A stretch of DNA of 64,000 nucleotides from Heliopora coerulea. Its lineage: Eukaryota > Cnidaria > Anthozoa > Scleralcyonacea > Helioporidae. The first letter of the stretch is position 1. Every line of letters starts with the position of its first letter. Below, in pieces: positions 33,510 to 45,539 of this stretch. Location: assembly GCA_030142905.1 (NCBI GenBank), contig JASJOG010000298.1, positions 124,001-188,000 of the forward strand. The letters run 5' to 3'. The notes below the pieces were generated by a model. The model saw nothing but the letters and a program-made list of their open reading frames with translations. It made no database searches and was not told where the DNA came from. Position numbers and translations under genes: made by a program.

Positions 33510-35940
33510 ACATACGCACAAACACTTTCAAAGAGATTAAATAACACATAAAGTTTGAATAAGCGAGGCTTCGAAACAGACAAAGCAGGGTCAAATTACT
33601 GAACATTGTCACTGTGAATCAAAATAGAAGGTTCTGTGCACGTACATAAGAATTTTTCTCATCGACAAAGCGTATGGGCAAAAGTACACAAGTTTGTATG
33701 TCGTACTATCGAACACCTGAAAGTTTTTTCTTTTCAGAATTATAAGGAAATGCTTTTATCATGCTGCCGATCATACTATATTCATCATGGTTTGTCCAAT
33801 TCTCTGACAAATTTGTATTCTAGCAGAATAACGGCGGTAAACACTTGTCGAAATTTTATTTGGTCGGAGAAGAGCTTATCAACAGCTTATCTCGCACTAC
33901 TTTTCATCACAGATCTTAAGGCAATTAGTACACGTTGATGTGAGCGTTGATGAGCTGCTAGGGTCTAGGAATTTGCCTGAAGGGAGACAGAAACCTTCTC
34001 TTCAAGTTGGTAAAATATGGCAGTTAGGTACAGAAAATAGCTACGAAGAAGTTACAGGCAAATCCACGGTAAATGCTTAGTCTCGAAAAGCCACCATACG
34101 AGAAGGGCAAAGTCTAATGAATGTACAAATTTCATAATTGAAGAGCACGCACGATAATAAACGAGGAAAATATTGACGGTTATATATAGAATCTAAAATC
34201 ATTGATGGGTCACGGAATAGGAGATTCCCAATACTTCAACAGATTAAGTATTTGTTTTTAAACGCGTAAACGTGCTTAAAAAGTCGGCAGATGGCACAGC
34301 AGTCCTAAGTCAAAATGCGTACCATCGTACAATGGATAGCTTGCAGAAGTAGTTCAGTTCAGAGATTGTGGTATAAAGTTTAGAGTAAATTAAGGCAAGG
34401 ATTTATAACGTGCTTCTTGCGGAAGTATGCTCTAAACGTACGTGTTACCTGGGCATAATAGCTTTAAATGATAAATCTACAGCAAACTCGAATGTTCTTA
34501 CCGTGACAAGTGCCTTCTTTGCCAAGTTCACGACTTCTACATTTACGGCTCTGTGTAAAGGGGCAGGTTCCATATATGAGTATAACTAAATGAAGATGAA
34601 CAACATGATTCAGTTTCCTTTCCAAATGAGGACTCCTTGTCAACGTATGAATGGTAAACTGTTATTCCAAATATTTTTACACCACTATTTACATCGCACA
34701 TCTTGGAAAGCGATCAAAACAAGGCTGCGCTAATTTTAGGGACGTATTTTTGGATCTTTTGATGAAATGCCCAGTACTTAAGGCATGAGCAGAAAGATCA
34801 AAAGCATACAGGATGCCCCACTAAAAAAAAAAAAAAAAAAAAAAATAAAAAAAAACAAACAGAAAAACATCGCCTCATCTTCCTTGTCACTTGAAAAATA
34901 TGGTGCGAGATGGAAGGATTCTTAGACTTTTTTTCCGCCGAAGGCATATCCGGAATAACAACGTTTCCACAATGCGGTAACTCAAACGAGCACGTTGCGT
35001 GCCCAAAACATTACTTGTCATGGAGTCATGGAATTATTTTGTTAATGCCAGGTACAAATATAAGCAGGAATTGATGCGGAGCCAAATTGCAAACCGAGTG
35101 AATCGGATATACTATGTTTATTTAGTTAGTGACTTGTTTTTTAGCGGAGGTCCAACAACATCAAGGTTTCTCTGATCGATATAGCGAAAAAAAATTCGTT
35201 ATGAACATTATCCAGATGAATTACAGGGTGACATCTTTAACTTGTACACGAAAATGGAAGAATCGCCGTCTGCTGAGAGCTGAGGGTAGTTCTATACAAC
35301 ACTGTGTAACACCATAAGGACAAGCTCATACGAAGTCGTATATAGCAGATAAATTGAGCTAATTAAGAAAGGTTTTAATGTCAACAACATAAACTGTTAT
35401 TTGTAATTACTGTGGTTTAATGTGTTACTAATGAATTACAATCATCCATGATCAAATTTGTACATACCGGTATTAATTTATCTTTGCCGGTATCTTCAAG
35501 GAGCTTAACCACTCAAAACTTATGAAGATATTACGCAGCAAGTTTTGATTTTATCTTAAGAAGAACCCACTGATTACTGGAGTGCTAACGAGGTGTGAAC
35601 CGATTTTTCTCGACCTCTCAAACACTTCCACATCCCCGACATACGTCTATTCAGTAACTCAACGTTAAAATCAACGACCAAATTTTGATGATCTTACAGT
35701 ATACGTCTTGTTAAAAATGTTAGGATGCTGAGTGATGCCGCATCTAGAACGAAGACGTTGGGAGTAGTACATTTATGCAAGGGAGTCTCAATCTTGAGTG
35801 GCTTAAGTTACTCCTCAGGTGGCGGAAATCGGAGTAGGACTCGCGTACACGTTGCCGACTTCACAGCATACTTAAAAATATTAAAATATTTAATACGCTT
35901 GTTATACTATCCGTGAGATAAGTTGAAGTCGGTTAAATTT
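33510..35940. other. no gene recognised; A-rich tract at 34824-34856
   Basis: An A run of about 22 followed by T-A8-C lies at 34824-34856 and could be an old retroelement tail, but nothing recognisable precedes it. Frames at 33636-33938 and 35129-35317 lack support. Confidence 0.4.
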
Positions 35941-35949
35941 CTGAGATAA

Positions 35950-36195
35950 TTTTAACCACTTTTTGAGACGAAAATTAGCGATAGTAAAATTATATTTATG
36001 GAACGACGTATCGATATCATCGTGATATCATTTTCAAGTTCAATATGGCAAATGTTGAAACTTGAAAACTTGAACTTGAAAACATCATGATGATATCGAA
36101 ATGTCGTTCAACAAATACAATTTTACCATCGCTAATTTTCATCTGGAAATGTCTTACAAAGAATTTACCGATCGGGAATTTTAACCACTTTTTTC
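35950..36195. mobile_element. foldback element flanked by 15-bp direct repeats
   Basis: Arms 35970-36042 and 36070-36140 are inverted with few mismatches (GAAAATTAGCGATAGTAAAA to the left, its complement to the right). TTTTAACCACTTTTT occurs at 35950-35964 and again at 36181-36195. Confidence 0.75.
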
Positions 36196-36457
36196 ACATC
36201 AGTCCATCATATTCCACTCTCAACACTTGAGCAGTTCAGCAATTTTTGACTTTCAGTGAGAGCTCTCGTTTCATCTCGTTCATCATTACGTATGGCTCTT
36301 TTTGAAAGCTTATAGCAGCATTTATTTTTACATTCTCGCTAACCAATATTTACAATCATTTTAAGTAACACACATTGGTCAATATGGCCACATGTACAAC
36401 ATTATTGCATGGGTTTCCGGGGACCAATTTTTGTCAACAAATTGGTCCATGGACAAC

Positions 36458-37357
36458 TACCGTAAATGACCGATCAAGCGCCGCGGCGCTTATTTGCATT
36501 TTTCCAGTTAAAGATGCGGCGTTTATTCGAGAGCGGCGCTTATTTCAAAGACGGGTAAAACATTTAGTGTAATATATAGAGAATAAAGAAGACACGTATT
36601 ATTGTCGGGCACGTCCCTATAGAACTTTCAAGTCTAACTGATTATTTTCTGAAGGCGGACGAATCAAATAGCGTCTTAGCTGAAGTTACGGGAAGAGAAA
36701 GCGCGAGGTTGGGCTAGTGGTTCCCGCAAAGTTTACAGGATACACCGTAAATCGACGACATGCACAGTTTTTAGACTCAGAGTCGAGCAAGAAGGTAAAG
36801 TAAAGTGTCTTTATTTATACTGGATAGCCCTATCAGCTATCTGAGCTGCTCTCCCTAAAGGTCCAGTAAGGGCCTACCCTCATGGGTCCAGTGTTATGAC
36901 AGGAGGAAACCGGAGTACCCGGAGAAGACCTGCGATGCTTGGTAGAGTCAAACTGGACAACACTCTTCTCACATGTGACCAAGGTAACTTTTAATCAGAT
37001 TACTGCACGCGGCCGGAATCCAACCCTAGTCACAGTGGTGAGAGACACGTGCACTACCACTGTGCCACCAGCACCCCCCTCAAGGAGGAGAAATTTATAC
37101 ACCTGGAATTATTATACGAACCCAATTGTAAGAGATATCCTGCATAAAAACTTTAGAACTCGCGAATTGGTCGTGATCTCCTTTCTCAATCATGTTATGA
37201 TGATATCTCGGTGCAGCGTTTATTTATAAATCCTCAAATTGGCGCTGCGGCGCTAATTCGAGAGCGGCGCTTATTAAATTATTTTCGGTAAAGGTGCGGC
37301 GCTTATTCGAGAGCGGCGCTTATTCGGTTAGCGGCGCTTAATCGATCATTTACGGTA
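36458..37357. mobile_element. inverted-repeat element with 27-bp ends, split by a SINE
   Basis: TACCGTAAATGACCGATCAA then GCGCCGC at 36458-36484 is inverted at 37331-37357 with two differences. Subterminal GCGGCGCTTATT and CGAGAGCGGCGC words repeat on both sides. A tRNA-derived SINE occupies 36794-37080, so it inserted later. Confidence 0.8.
36794..37080 (-). mobile_element. tRNA-related SINE, copy 1
   Basis: About 285 bp, closely similar over its full length to 44562-44856. Read on the minus strand it has a box-B-like GGTTGGATTCCG (GGTTCGATTCCG in the other copy) and ends in a CTTTACTTTAC tail. Shared words include CCAGTGTTATGACAGGAGGA and ACTGGACAACACTCTTCTCA. Confidence 0.8.
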
Positions 37358-37389
37358 AGCTTGTTACCTCACCAAAATAAACGGATATA

Positions 37390-37740
37390 GGGTGAGATCT
37401 GTTGTGTGCAATCTGCAGCCCGCGAGAGTCGTCTATGCGGCCTGCGGAGACTTGCAAGTTGAAAAATAAATACTTTCTATACTAAAAATTAGAAATTTTT
37501 TTCGGTAATGAATGTCAGAATCGAACTTTTCCAAGAATGAATTTTGCGCTCTAATTAGCGTAACTCAAAGGCAAGGACTTCATTAAGTTTAAGTTATAGA
37601 AAACAGCACCTTTGCAAGAGAACAATCGACTTCATAGAGTAAAATGGAAGGCGAAAGCAAAAACTGGTGGCCCGCCAACTATTCTAAGCCAAAAATTTGG
37701 CCCGCAGAACCAGAAAGGTTGCGCACCTCTGGGTTAGATT
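37390..37740. repeat. possible hAT-like fragment
   Basis: The right edge AGGTTGCGCACCTCTGGGTT with GGCCCGCAGAACC, and internal TGCGGCCTGCGGAGAC, resemble termini of hAT-type elements. No matching left end was found. Confidence 0.3.
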
Positions 37741-37815
37741 ATATTGCAAATAAGTCCAAGAGAACGAACCCCGTAAACAACGCCTCGAACAAGCGGGCTT
37801 AAATACATGGACTTA

Positions 37816-37935
37816 GGCCCAGTTCAAACGTGAAACTTTTCATGTGCCGAATCAAATGCAAATCAGTTTGGACAAAGGATTTTGCCCATCAATATTAGGT
37901 TCAGCACATGAAAAGTTCGACGTTTGAACTGCGCC
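37816..37935. mobile_element. 120-bp inverted-repeat element (MITE)
   Basis: The ends GGCCCAGTTCAAACGTGAAA and CGACGTTTGAACTGCGCC are inverted, and pairing continues inward (CTTTTCATGTGC / GCACATGAAAAG). Flanked by TTA and TCA. Confidence 0.8.
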
Positions 37936-37939
37936 TCAC

Positions 37940-39050
37940 CTGGTCGACGAGCTCTCGGAGCTTCGAACAACCGACTCCCGAACCGTCATAGCTGATTGAT
38001 TAGATTGCCTAACCTGGTCGAAGGTTATACCTCTTCGATCTTATCGGATGTGAAGTCCGTGCACTCCATAAAACAGTATACAAGATCTGGCTACTTTAAT
38101 GTATAAAGTTACGAACAACTTGCGCCCTTCTTATAATTAAGATCTATTTCAAGGTTTAAAAGTGAATGAAATCGTTACCTGCGAATTTGATACAGTGACA
38201 TGAAGTTAACACTCTATTAGATACACTGAGCCTATAAGCTATGGGATTGATACTCGTTTTTAGAGTGGCTATGAAACATTCAAAGTCGATTCGATTGCCG
38301 GAATCGACCCGCCACTTGATTTAAAGAAACCGTTTGTATATTTGATCTTTAAGACACACTTGATTCTATTTGAGTGCGCCCCGTGCAAGGAATTAAGACC
38401 CTTAATCTAGTAACTGAGAACTGCCCGAGCCTAAATTTGTCGCCAGTTCGAGCACCCCTTGCAAAGGTACAGTTAAGTCTATTTGCGAAGAGGATTTGTG
38501 TGGTTCCAGAAATGCCGATGCGGCAGAGTAAGGATGTTGTGTAAGGGATTTCTTCGAGAGATTCGCAAGGCATGGAAATGACCACTAAAAAATTCCCCTC
38601 GAGCTAAAGTTAGTGATAGGACTATGAACGATGGATACGTTGTTGTGTTCCATTTTAACCACGTGTTCAGTTCAGTTCGAAAAATTAAACCACCAAAAAT
38701 TAACTCTTACCCGGCGGGAGATCTCCCTTTGACGAGTAAAATCGTCTGACGTTGGACAATTCAAATACTGGTTTAATATCGGTAAACAGAGTAGATGTTT
38801 ACCTCCACTTCCGTGCATAATTGTTCAACATTTGAACGAAATAATTGATGTCCTGCGATTACTCTGTGGATCATACGAGATAAGAGGATTGCACATTGCT
38901 AATCCTACAGAATGCACTGATTGCTGCGACTTATGTAAACGTAGATTTCTTAATCCAGTTAATCAGTTTTGCTGTTTTGCAGAGGATCTTATAACCAAAA
39001 GGAACAGTTATGGAACTGGATTAATGATACCTTGTCAGTTGCATTAGCCG
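37940..39050. other. no gene recognised
   Basis: Contains the third copy of the 46-bp dispersed repeat at 38711-38757. The frame at 38349-38585 has no support. Confidence 0.4.
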
Positions 39051-39058
39051 TTCACTTA

Positions 39059-39689
39059 GGCCCTGTTTACATGAAGAGAAGCTGCCCCTGGTGGGAGGGT
39101 TACCCTGGCCCCCGAGCCAATTTTCAGCTTGTGTTTACATGGGGAAAAAAAAGTTGCCCCGTTCTGATTTGACTTGGAGGAAACTGGGAAGAGTTACTTT
39201 TTCCTAGGCGAACTTTTTCGTACAGTTGTACTTTATCGGGATTAAAATTGACTGAATTGAATTCACGTGGACATTTGTATTGCTTTAGATAGTTGATTAA
39301 GGATTCAATCATCGCAGAAATGAAAGCCCACCTCTTATCTTGAGATTTCGCAGACCTTGACTGTGATTTGGCGTTTGCCGCCATTTTGGGAATAACAAAG
39401 TTTGCGCATACTCATTGTATCACAAGTTGTCCCTCCCAGGCGAGTCAAAGAGGGACAAAGTGTTTACATGGCAAAAAGTTGTCTCGCCTCCTAGCGTCAC
39501 CCTACCTTGAAAAGCGAGTAACCCTACCCCCGGGGTCATCTTTCCCCCCGAGACAACTTAGCGACTTCTCACGTAAACGGGTCTCTGCAATTTACAAAGA
39601 AATGTGCTAAAAGTTGTCTCGCCCAGGGTCGCTCGGGGGCTAGGTTAACCCTCCCACCAGGGATCACTTCTCTTCATGTAAACAGGGCT
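39059..39689. mobile_element. 631-bp inverted-repeat element with TTA target duplication
   Basis: GGCCCTGTTTACATGAAGAG at the left is inverted at the right (CTCTTCATGTAAACAGGGCT), and pairing continues through CTGGTGGGAGGGTTA / TAACCCTCCCACCAG. TTA flanks at 39056-39058 and 39690-39692. GTTTACATGG recurs inside. No transposase. Confidence 0.85.
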
Positions 39690-39789
39690 TTAGTCCCTTT
39701 GTCGGACTTTAATTTTTTGCTTAGCATTTTAGGGAAAAGTTTAGAGACACTATGTGAGGATCCAAAACTGTGGAGATTACTTTTGATAG

Positions 39790-40150
39790 AATCAGCGGGT
39801 TGTACACTGTACAAACTGATTGGTTAAAATAATGTTTTTAATTGGTTGAAACCTATTCAAAAGGTTATAATGACCAACTGTATAGGTTGTGACCAAAATA
39901 AATTGCTCATACTAACCAATTATTATTTGGCCGAATAGTTGTAACTGTTTATTGGTTGAAGTGACCATATGGTTAATTGATTAATTGGCTAATTGGTTAA
40001 ATTAATCAATTATTATTTGATTTAACCTGGTCAATTTTAGTTATTTCGACCTAAGCAATATTGGTTACAATGACCTATTTCTTACTGGTTCTCTCAGACT
40101 CATTCAAAAAACTTTGTTTTTTGGTTATTTCAACAAATCAGGTGTTACAG
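39790..40150. repeat. degenerate short repeats of GGTTxxAATGACC type
   Basis: Many ATTGGTTRAA, GGTTATAATGACC and AATTATTATTTG words at irregular spacing. Low-complexity region of unknown origin. Confidence 0.45.
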
Positions 40151-40469
40151 CGTATTTCCTCATGTTTTATGAACACTACGCTCTCTGTTTAATTAATTAG
40201 CTTAACTTTATTTTTAAAGTACTCTTCAGAAGTCGGGAACAATAAAGAATTTAACTCACTCACTCACAGTCCGTCGTCCGCTCCCTCCCTACAGTCGCTT
40301 GCTCCCTCGCACAATCTTTTCAATAAACCGTTCGTTAAAATCGAAGCTCGTCAAAAAATGCCGAACAGATTTGTCCGTATGTTATAGTAACAGTCGAAAT
40401 CATAAGCTTTGTAGAAATGCAATTTCATTATAATCTTGGCTATAGATTTTCCGGGCGGAAAGCGCAATC

Positions 40470-40815
40470 GCAATATAAAGATAAGAGCCCAGCTCAGAGT
40501 TCTTAAATATATCGCCATAGTAAAAGAGGCAAGTCGAAAAATTTTAAAACATGTTTACTAACGTTTCGCTGCGGCGTGCAACATCTTCAGAGTATAGATT
40601 CACAAATATATAGTTTAATACTTGTTAATTTAATATATTTACAAATATATTTCCATATATATACAGTTTTTTCTCACCTCTGTAAATCTATCCTCTGAAG
40701 ATGTTGCACGCCGCAACGAATCGTTAGTAAACATGTTTTAAAACTTTTCGACTTGCCTCTTGTACTATGGCGATACAGTTAAGAATTCTGAGCTGGACTC
40801 TTATCTTTATATTGC
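40470..40815. mobile_element. inverted pair of Penelope-like terminal repeats
   Basis: Arms 40470-40600 and 40685-40815 are inverted, about 131 bp each. Both contain GATGTTGCACGCCGCA and GTTAGTAAACATGTTTTAAA. The outer part (GAGCCCAGCTCAG) is shared with 46030-46045, next to the third GIY-YIG remnant, which links this pair to that Penelope lineage. Confidence 0.75.
40556..40594 (-). ncRNA. hammerhead-like motif with one extra core base
   Basis: Minus strand: TACT, CTGAAGA (40584-40590), an extra U, stem II GTTGC/GCAGC, GAAA (40564-40567), CGT, H17 = T, then AGTA, which pairs with TACT as stem I. It fits the CUGANGA...GAAA core except for the unpaired U after A9. The copy on the other arm (40685-40730) has a mutated GAAT and is degraded. 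Confidence 0.5.
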
Positions 40816-40819
40816 AATT

Positions 40820-42315
40820 TCGTTATATCCTATTTTCTCTTCACGTTTCTCACATTATGACTGAAAAACGTCAAAACAACCCATCTCTCCAGACATTTCC
40901 TGTCATAAAACAGGTAGCGCAGGCCAGATATTAATAAAACTAGGAAACCACGTAGTTTCGGCCTGGAAAAGATGTTTTCATCTATGCCTCTCAGAAATAT
41001 AACAATTAGCTTTGATGACTGGTCAGCAACAGAGACACAATCGTGAAGGCACGCTACTCTATATGTATTAAAACCGCGTTGTCTAGTTAATCAAAATAAA
41101 TCGACCGACGTGCAGCTACACGTTCCTGATGTAAAGATGAGGAAGAACACTAGTTTTTCAATACCATAGCGAGCGAGGAGCCAGGTGGGAACCGTAACCT
41201 TAGACTAAATATAAGTACCCAGTACAAAACATGGAATAAAGCCATAAAGAGCCATTAATGAAACTTATTTTTATCCGATTACAGGTTTATTCCATCTTTA
41301 ACGCTGGGCACTGGACATAATAAATTTATCCTAAAACCACATTTTTTGCCTGCAGCTGAAAAACGGGTCACACGCCGCTGGATCAAATCCACACGGAACG
41401 CAGAAGTGATTTTCTAGACATTAATTAGTCTTCTTAACAGCTTCCTTTATTAGATCAAATTAAATTTCGGAACGTTATTTGAAGAAAAGTTGAACGTACC
41501 GTGACTGGAGGCGATGATGTTCACAAATTCCGTGACTAAACGCGGAGGAAGAATTCCAAAGGATTGCCGAAGTTGATTTTCTTCAAGGATTTTCTCAACC
41601 ACTGAGACGATAAGCTAGTTAAATAAATAACCGGATGTTGTATAACCAATTTACATTATCTCAAGACACACTTACAATATATGGTTCCAACCGAAGCCAC
41701 AAATCTTTCACTCAACTGAGTAGTGTACGTAGGGTGACAATCAATCAAGAGTTTGATGACCTTTCCAGAAAGTGTGATAATTATTATTTAGAGTGTGATA
41801 ACCTTTGTGAAGAAAGCGATGACCATTTATCACACAATGTACGGATACGTATCAGGACTTTGAAAAAACAAGTTGTCATTGTGGTTGAATCACGAGATAA
41901 GGTTGTCCAACAATGGCCGCTCGTATAATAAAGGATTCTGTAACATCGCTAACAAAGCAGCTTTCATTGTCCTCTGCACGACCCTTTACTCACGACATTA
42001 AACCGTTTATCACTCTCAAGATCATCGAATAACCTTTATTTATGACGAAGAGCGAGTATTACGACACAAACTTCGGTGATTAGTGAGCCCAAACTTACTA
42101 AGGAAGAAAGTGTTAGATAAATACCATAAATTCTGTCGCTGAAACAGACCATGTATCATTTATATTTGTTTCGCAAGCTTATATGTATGATTCGGAAGCG
42201 AGAGACCGTCCTATATCGAGAAATATACAGACACAATGCGAAGCCAAGTGTGTGCATATACCGTGATACAAAGCAAATACGATTATAAATTACAATTAAT
42301 ACTGTTTAAGTACTA
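40820..42315. other. no gene recognised
   Basis: Around 41740-41870, TGTGATAA-type words repeat. No promoter or splice support for the frame at 41635-41928. Confidence 0.4.
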
Positions 42316-42320
42316 CTTAC

Positions 42321-42607
42321 AAAACGAGCAGGAGTGCTTTATCGGATATAAAGCACGAGGCGATAGCCAAGTGTTTTGGATCCGACAAAGCACGTACTGC
42401 GAGCTTTTTGGATGTCTTATAAAACGAACCTCTTTATACGGTAATTCCCTACGAAAGTTTGGCAATTTATGTTTTCAGAGGCGAAAAATACAGAGAATTT
42501 GAGGAGAATTTCCGGGTAAAGCACGTGTCTGTATCACATATACAGATACGACATGGTTATGATTTTCTTTTGTCTTTTCCTCATGAATTCTTAATGAGTT
42601 TTATAAT
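42321..42607. repeat. dispersed 290-bp repeat, copy 2
   Basis: Same order of blocks as 6505-6800: ACGAGCAGGAGTGCTTTATC, GAGGCGATAGCC, GAAAGTTTGG, then TTATGATTTTCTTTTGTCTT. Confidence 0.75.
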
Positions 42608-42609
42608 AC

Positions 42610-44560
42610 ATTATCAATGTTTGATAAATGGTGTTCAGTACGATACTGGTATAAACCAGAAAGTTATCGCTAAAATGTTGCCCAGAATGATCGTCTTCGA
42701 TAGGAGCAGCAGCATTTGTAAATGTGTATCGGTTATACAGATGCGAGAAGCAGTATCTGTAATTAAATACGATACAAAACAGATGCTTTATCAATCAGTT
42801 TTGTATCATGTTTACAAAAACTGATTTAACTTTAATTTCTTGAGAATCTCCACAGATTATTGATGTGTCTTAGAAGAGCATTTCCAAAAGACAGCATTCA
42901 GTGAGTTAACATTAAAATAAACTTTTATTGAGTTAGAACAGTTTAGTAGTTTTGCATGTGCAGAATAACCTTGTTGAGCTCACTCTTGTTTAGAGATTTT
43001 TGATGCAATCGTTATCTTTTTTGAAACCATACACCTTCTGTTAGCTAGTCCGATGTTGCACCAATTATGCAACACGGTAAAAGAAACAAAGTTTCTATGT
43101 TCAATCAACTCTCGGCCTTGTTCTTCCCACTCGGATGGTAGAACCACTAAAGTAGTAAGCAGACGAGGGTAGAGTGCATGTTCAACTTCCTGCCGTGAAT
43201 CAATTCAAGTCTTGCGATAGCCTTTATAAAAGTACGTTTGCAATAATTTTGCAATTATTTTGTGAGTCTTTGAATTGAGAATTTTGAAGCTTTTCCCCCT
43301 CGCTCTATTTATTCATCTTCCGACTTTTGCACTGCGTGACAATCAACAGATTTTCAGGTTATTTTTTAATGAATAGGATTCTGAAAACGAATTTGAATAC
43401 TGCACATCCATCAGCGCGAAAAAGTGTTTTAGTTGTGTCAACAATTTGTCGTCGGCTTAAAATGGCTAGAAAATGAACTCTGTTCCATTTTGCTCAATGG
43501 CTGAAGTTGCAGAACGGCGCTCCGATAACAGAACGGTATGAATTCAAATATCACATAACTCAAGTCGACAAATTTTTTGCTTAATTTTCCACTGCAGGGT
43601 TGTCGTGAAACTTCTTTTCACAAAAAACTGGATGATCATTTTGAAACAGGACACCAAGTGAAACCATATACTTTGAAGTCAAGCCCTGATTCTTATTTGC
43701 TCTAAACGGATTAACGTAAGTCAATCTGAAAGTGTCAGAAAATATTCAATTTTAAACCTAGCCCGTTGCCGCACGCATTTCCTGGCAACCTGCGTCAGCA
43801 GTTAACCTCCATGAGAAGTTTTAGAGATCATTCTGGACTCAGCTCTTAAAGAATGTTGATCATTGGCAATTCACCCAGAAAGCTTTTAGAAATTAAATGT
43901 TTGAACCAAACCATATGAAAATTTGCTTTTGATTAGGATAAAATTTGTTGAGATCAAAAGTCAGGACCAGCTGAAAATTTAATTAAAATTAGAGGCAAAC
44001 TTCGAAGATCATTCAACATCTAGTTAACAGCAGATTTATAAGTTATGACATCAGGACAACAGCGCAATGGTAAAATTTCGACTCATAGGTTCAATAGTAA
44101 TTTTGGGATAAAGTTGAAATATTGACGTTCAACACTTGTCTTGTTTAAATAATTCAATTTTGAGACTACAAAACATAGATAATTCTTCTGAGTTTGTCGC
44201 ATGCTTCATTTCTTTGCAATTCGATTCACTCCATAAAATGCAGACATTTGTGTGAAATTTTAAAGTTTCTAGCCTGGTATTTCTGTTTCACTGATATCCC
44301 CTATATCATCCGATCATCAGCCTTTGCATTTGTTGCTTCAAGTGTAGTGAAAGCATACGTGTGATAAGTTTGACAACGAAAACGTAGGTTCATTTAAAAT
44401 CCCGGCTAAAATACAATAATCTGACAAAGTCGACCAGAGTGCACTGCCCAGATATGAGTGGCATACGTCCATCATCACTTGTTAACCGAAAGTGAGTTGA
44501 GATAAACACATCGGTTTCGAAAGAATTTTGCAAACTAGTTGATACTGTAACTGAGCGTGA
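42610..44560. other. no gene recognised
   Basis: 43375-43415 (GGATTCTGAAAACGAATTTG and ACTGCACATCCATC) weakly resembles 32988-33030 beside the composite tRNA element. Nothing else noted. Confidence 0.4.
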
Positions 44561-44561
44561 T

Positions 44562-44856
44562 AAAGTAAAGTAAAGTAGAGTCTATTTCTACTGGATAACC
44601 CTATCAGCTAGCTAAGCTGTTCTCGTTCAAGGTCCAGTAAGGGCCACCCCTCATGGGTCCAGTGTTACTACAGGAGGAAACCGGAGAACCCGGAGAAAAC
44701 TCGTGATGTTTGGTAGAGTCAAACTGGACAACACTCTTCTCACATGTGACTAAGGGAACTTTAACCAGACAACTACATGGAATCGGAATCGAACCCAAGT
44801 CACAGTGGTGAGAGAAAGTTGCACTATCAGTCTGTCACTGTATTACCAGCACCCTG
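44562..44856 (-). mobile_element. tRNA-related SINE, copy 2
   Basis: A full-length relative of 36794-37080. On the minus strand the box B is GGTTCGATTCCG, closer to consensus than in copy 1, and the tail is CTTTACTTTACTTTATC. Confidence 0.8.
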
Positions 44857-45307
44857 GATAATACAAACGGCGAGATTATCAAGAAGAGAACGCGAATCTC
44901 GACTTAGTCATGAGTCTGGTTTAAAGAACGCAAACTAAAATGAAAAAAAAAAATAAATAAATAAACAAAAAGGAACTGGCGAGATGAGGATCTTATATCC
45001 TTCCCGCGTTCTTTGTTACGCACTGAGACTGATGAGTTTGATTTGAGCACCACAATGTGAAATTTCATTCCTGGTTGGCAATGCACAAGCTTTTTCTTTT
45101 CCTCACTTATGTCATTCCTCAAAACAGAAAGGGCGGGAGGGAGGGAAAAAGACAAGAGGTATGAGGAAGGGTATCAGTAGGGCTTTGAAACAAACACACA
45201 AGGGTTTGAGTGAGCGTTCTGACATCAACGATCCGCATATATGGAGAAAACCCACTGCCAGCTAACAATTTCGAGAAATACACAATAAAACATAATCCAA
45301 AAGTGAA

Positions 45308-45470
45308 CATTGTCGATTAGCATAGGAATTCTGAAGACGGCGGTTTGCAACTCTGAATTGCAGGAAACAGGGGATGACCAATTTCTTCTGACAACTTTGG
45401 TCATCCCCCGTTTCCTGCAATTCAGAGTTGCAAACCGCCGTCTTCAAAATCCCTATGCTTGTCGACAATG
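45308..45470. mobile_element. 163-bp near-perfect long hairpin
   Basis: Arms of 73 bases (45308-45380 and 45398-45470) pair almost perfectly around a 17-base loop. Inner pairing GGTTTGCAACTCTGAATTGC / GCAATTCAGAGTTGCAAACC has no mismatch. Likely a foldback transposon or a recent inverted duplication. Confidence 0.9.
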
Positions 45471-45539
45471 ACAACGAAAGTTCTTAGAAAAAGAAATTCG
45501 TCTAAAACAAGCCCGTATACAAAAATGAACATAATGTGG

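Noticed and set aside
33340..33612. Cys/Val-rich reverse-strand frame
   Set aside because: Translation of the (CA)n microsatellite.
41635..41928. 97-codon frame with D/C-rich middle
   Set aside because: The DNA is built of repeated TGTGATAA words; no promoter or splice support.
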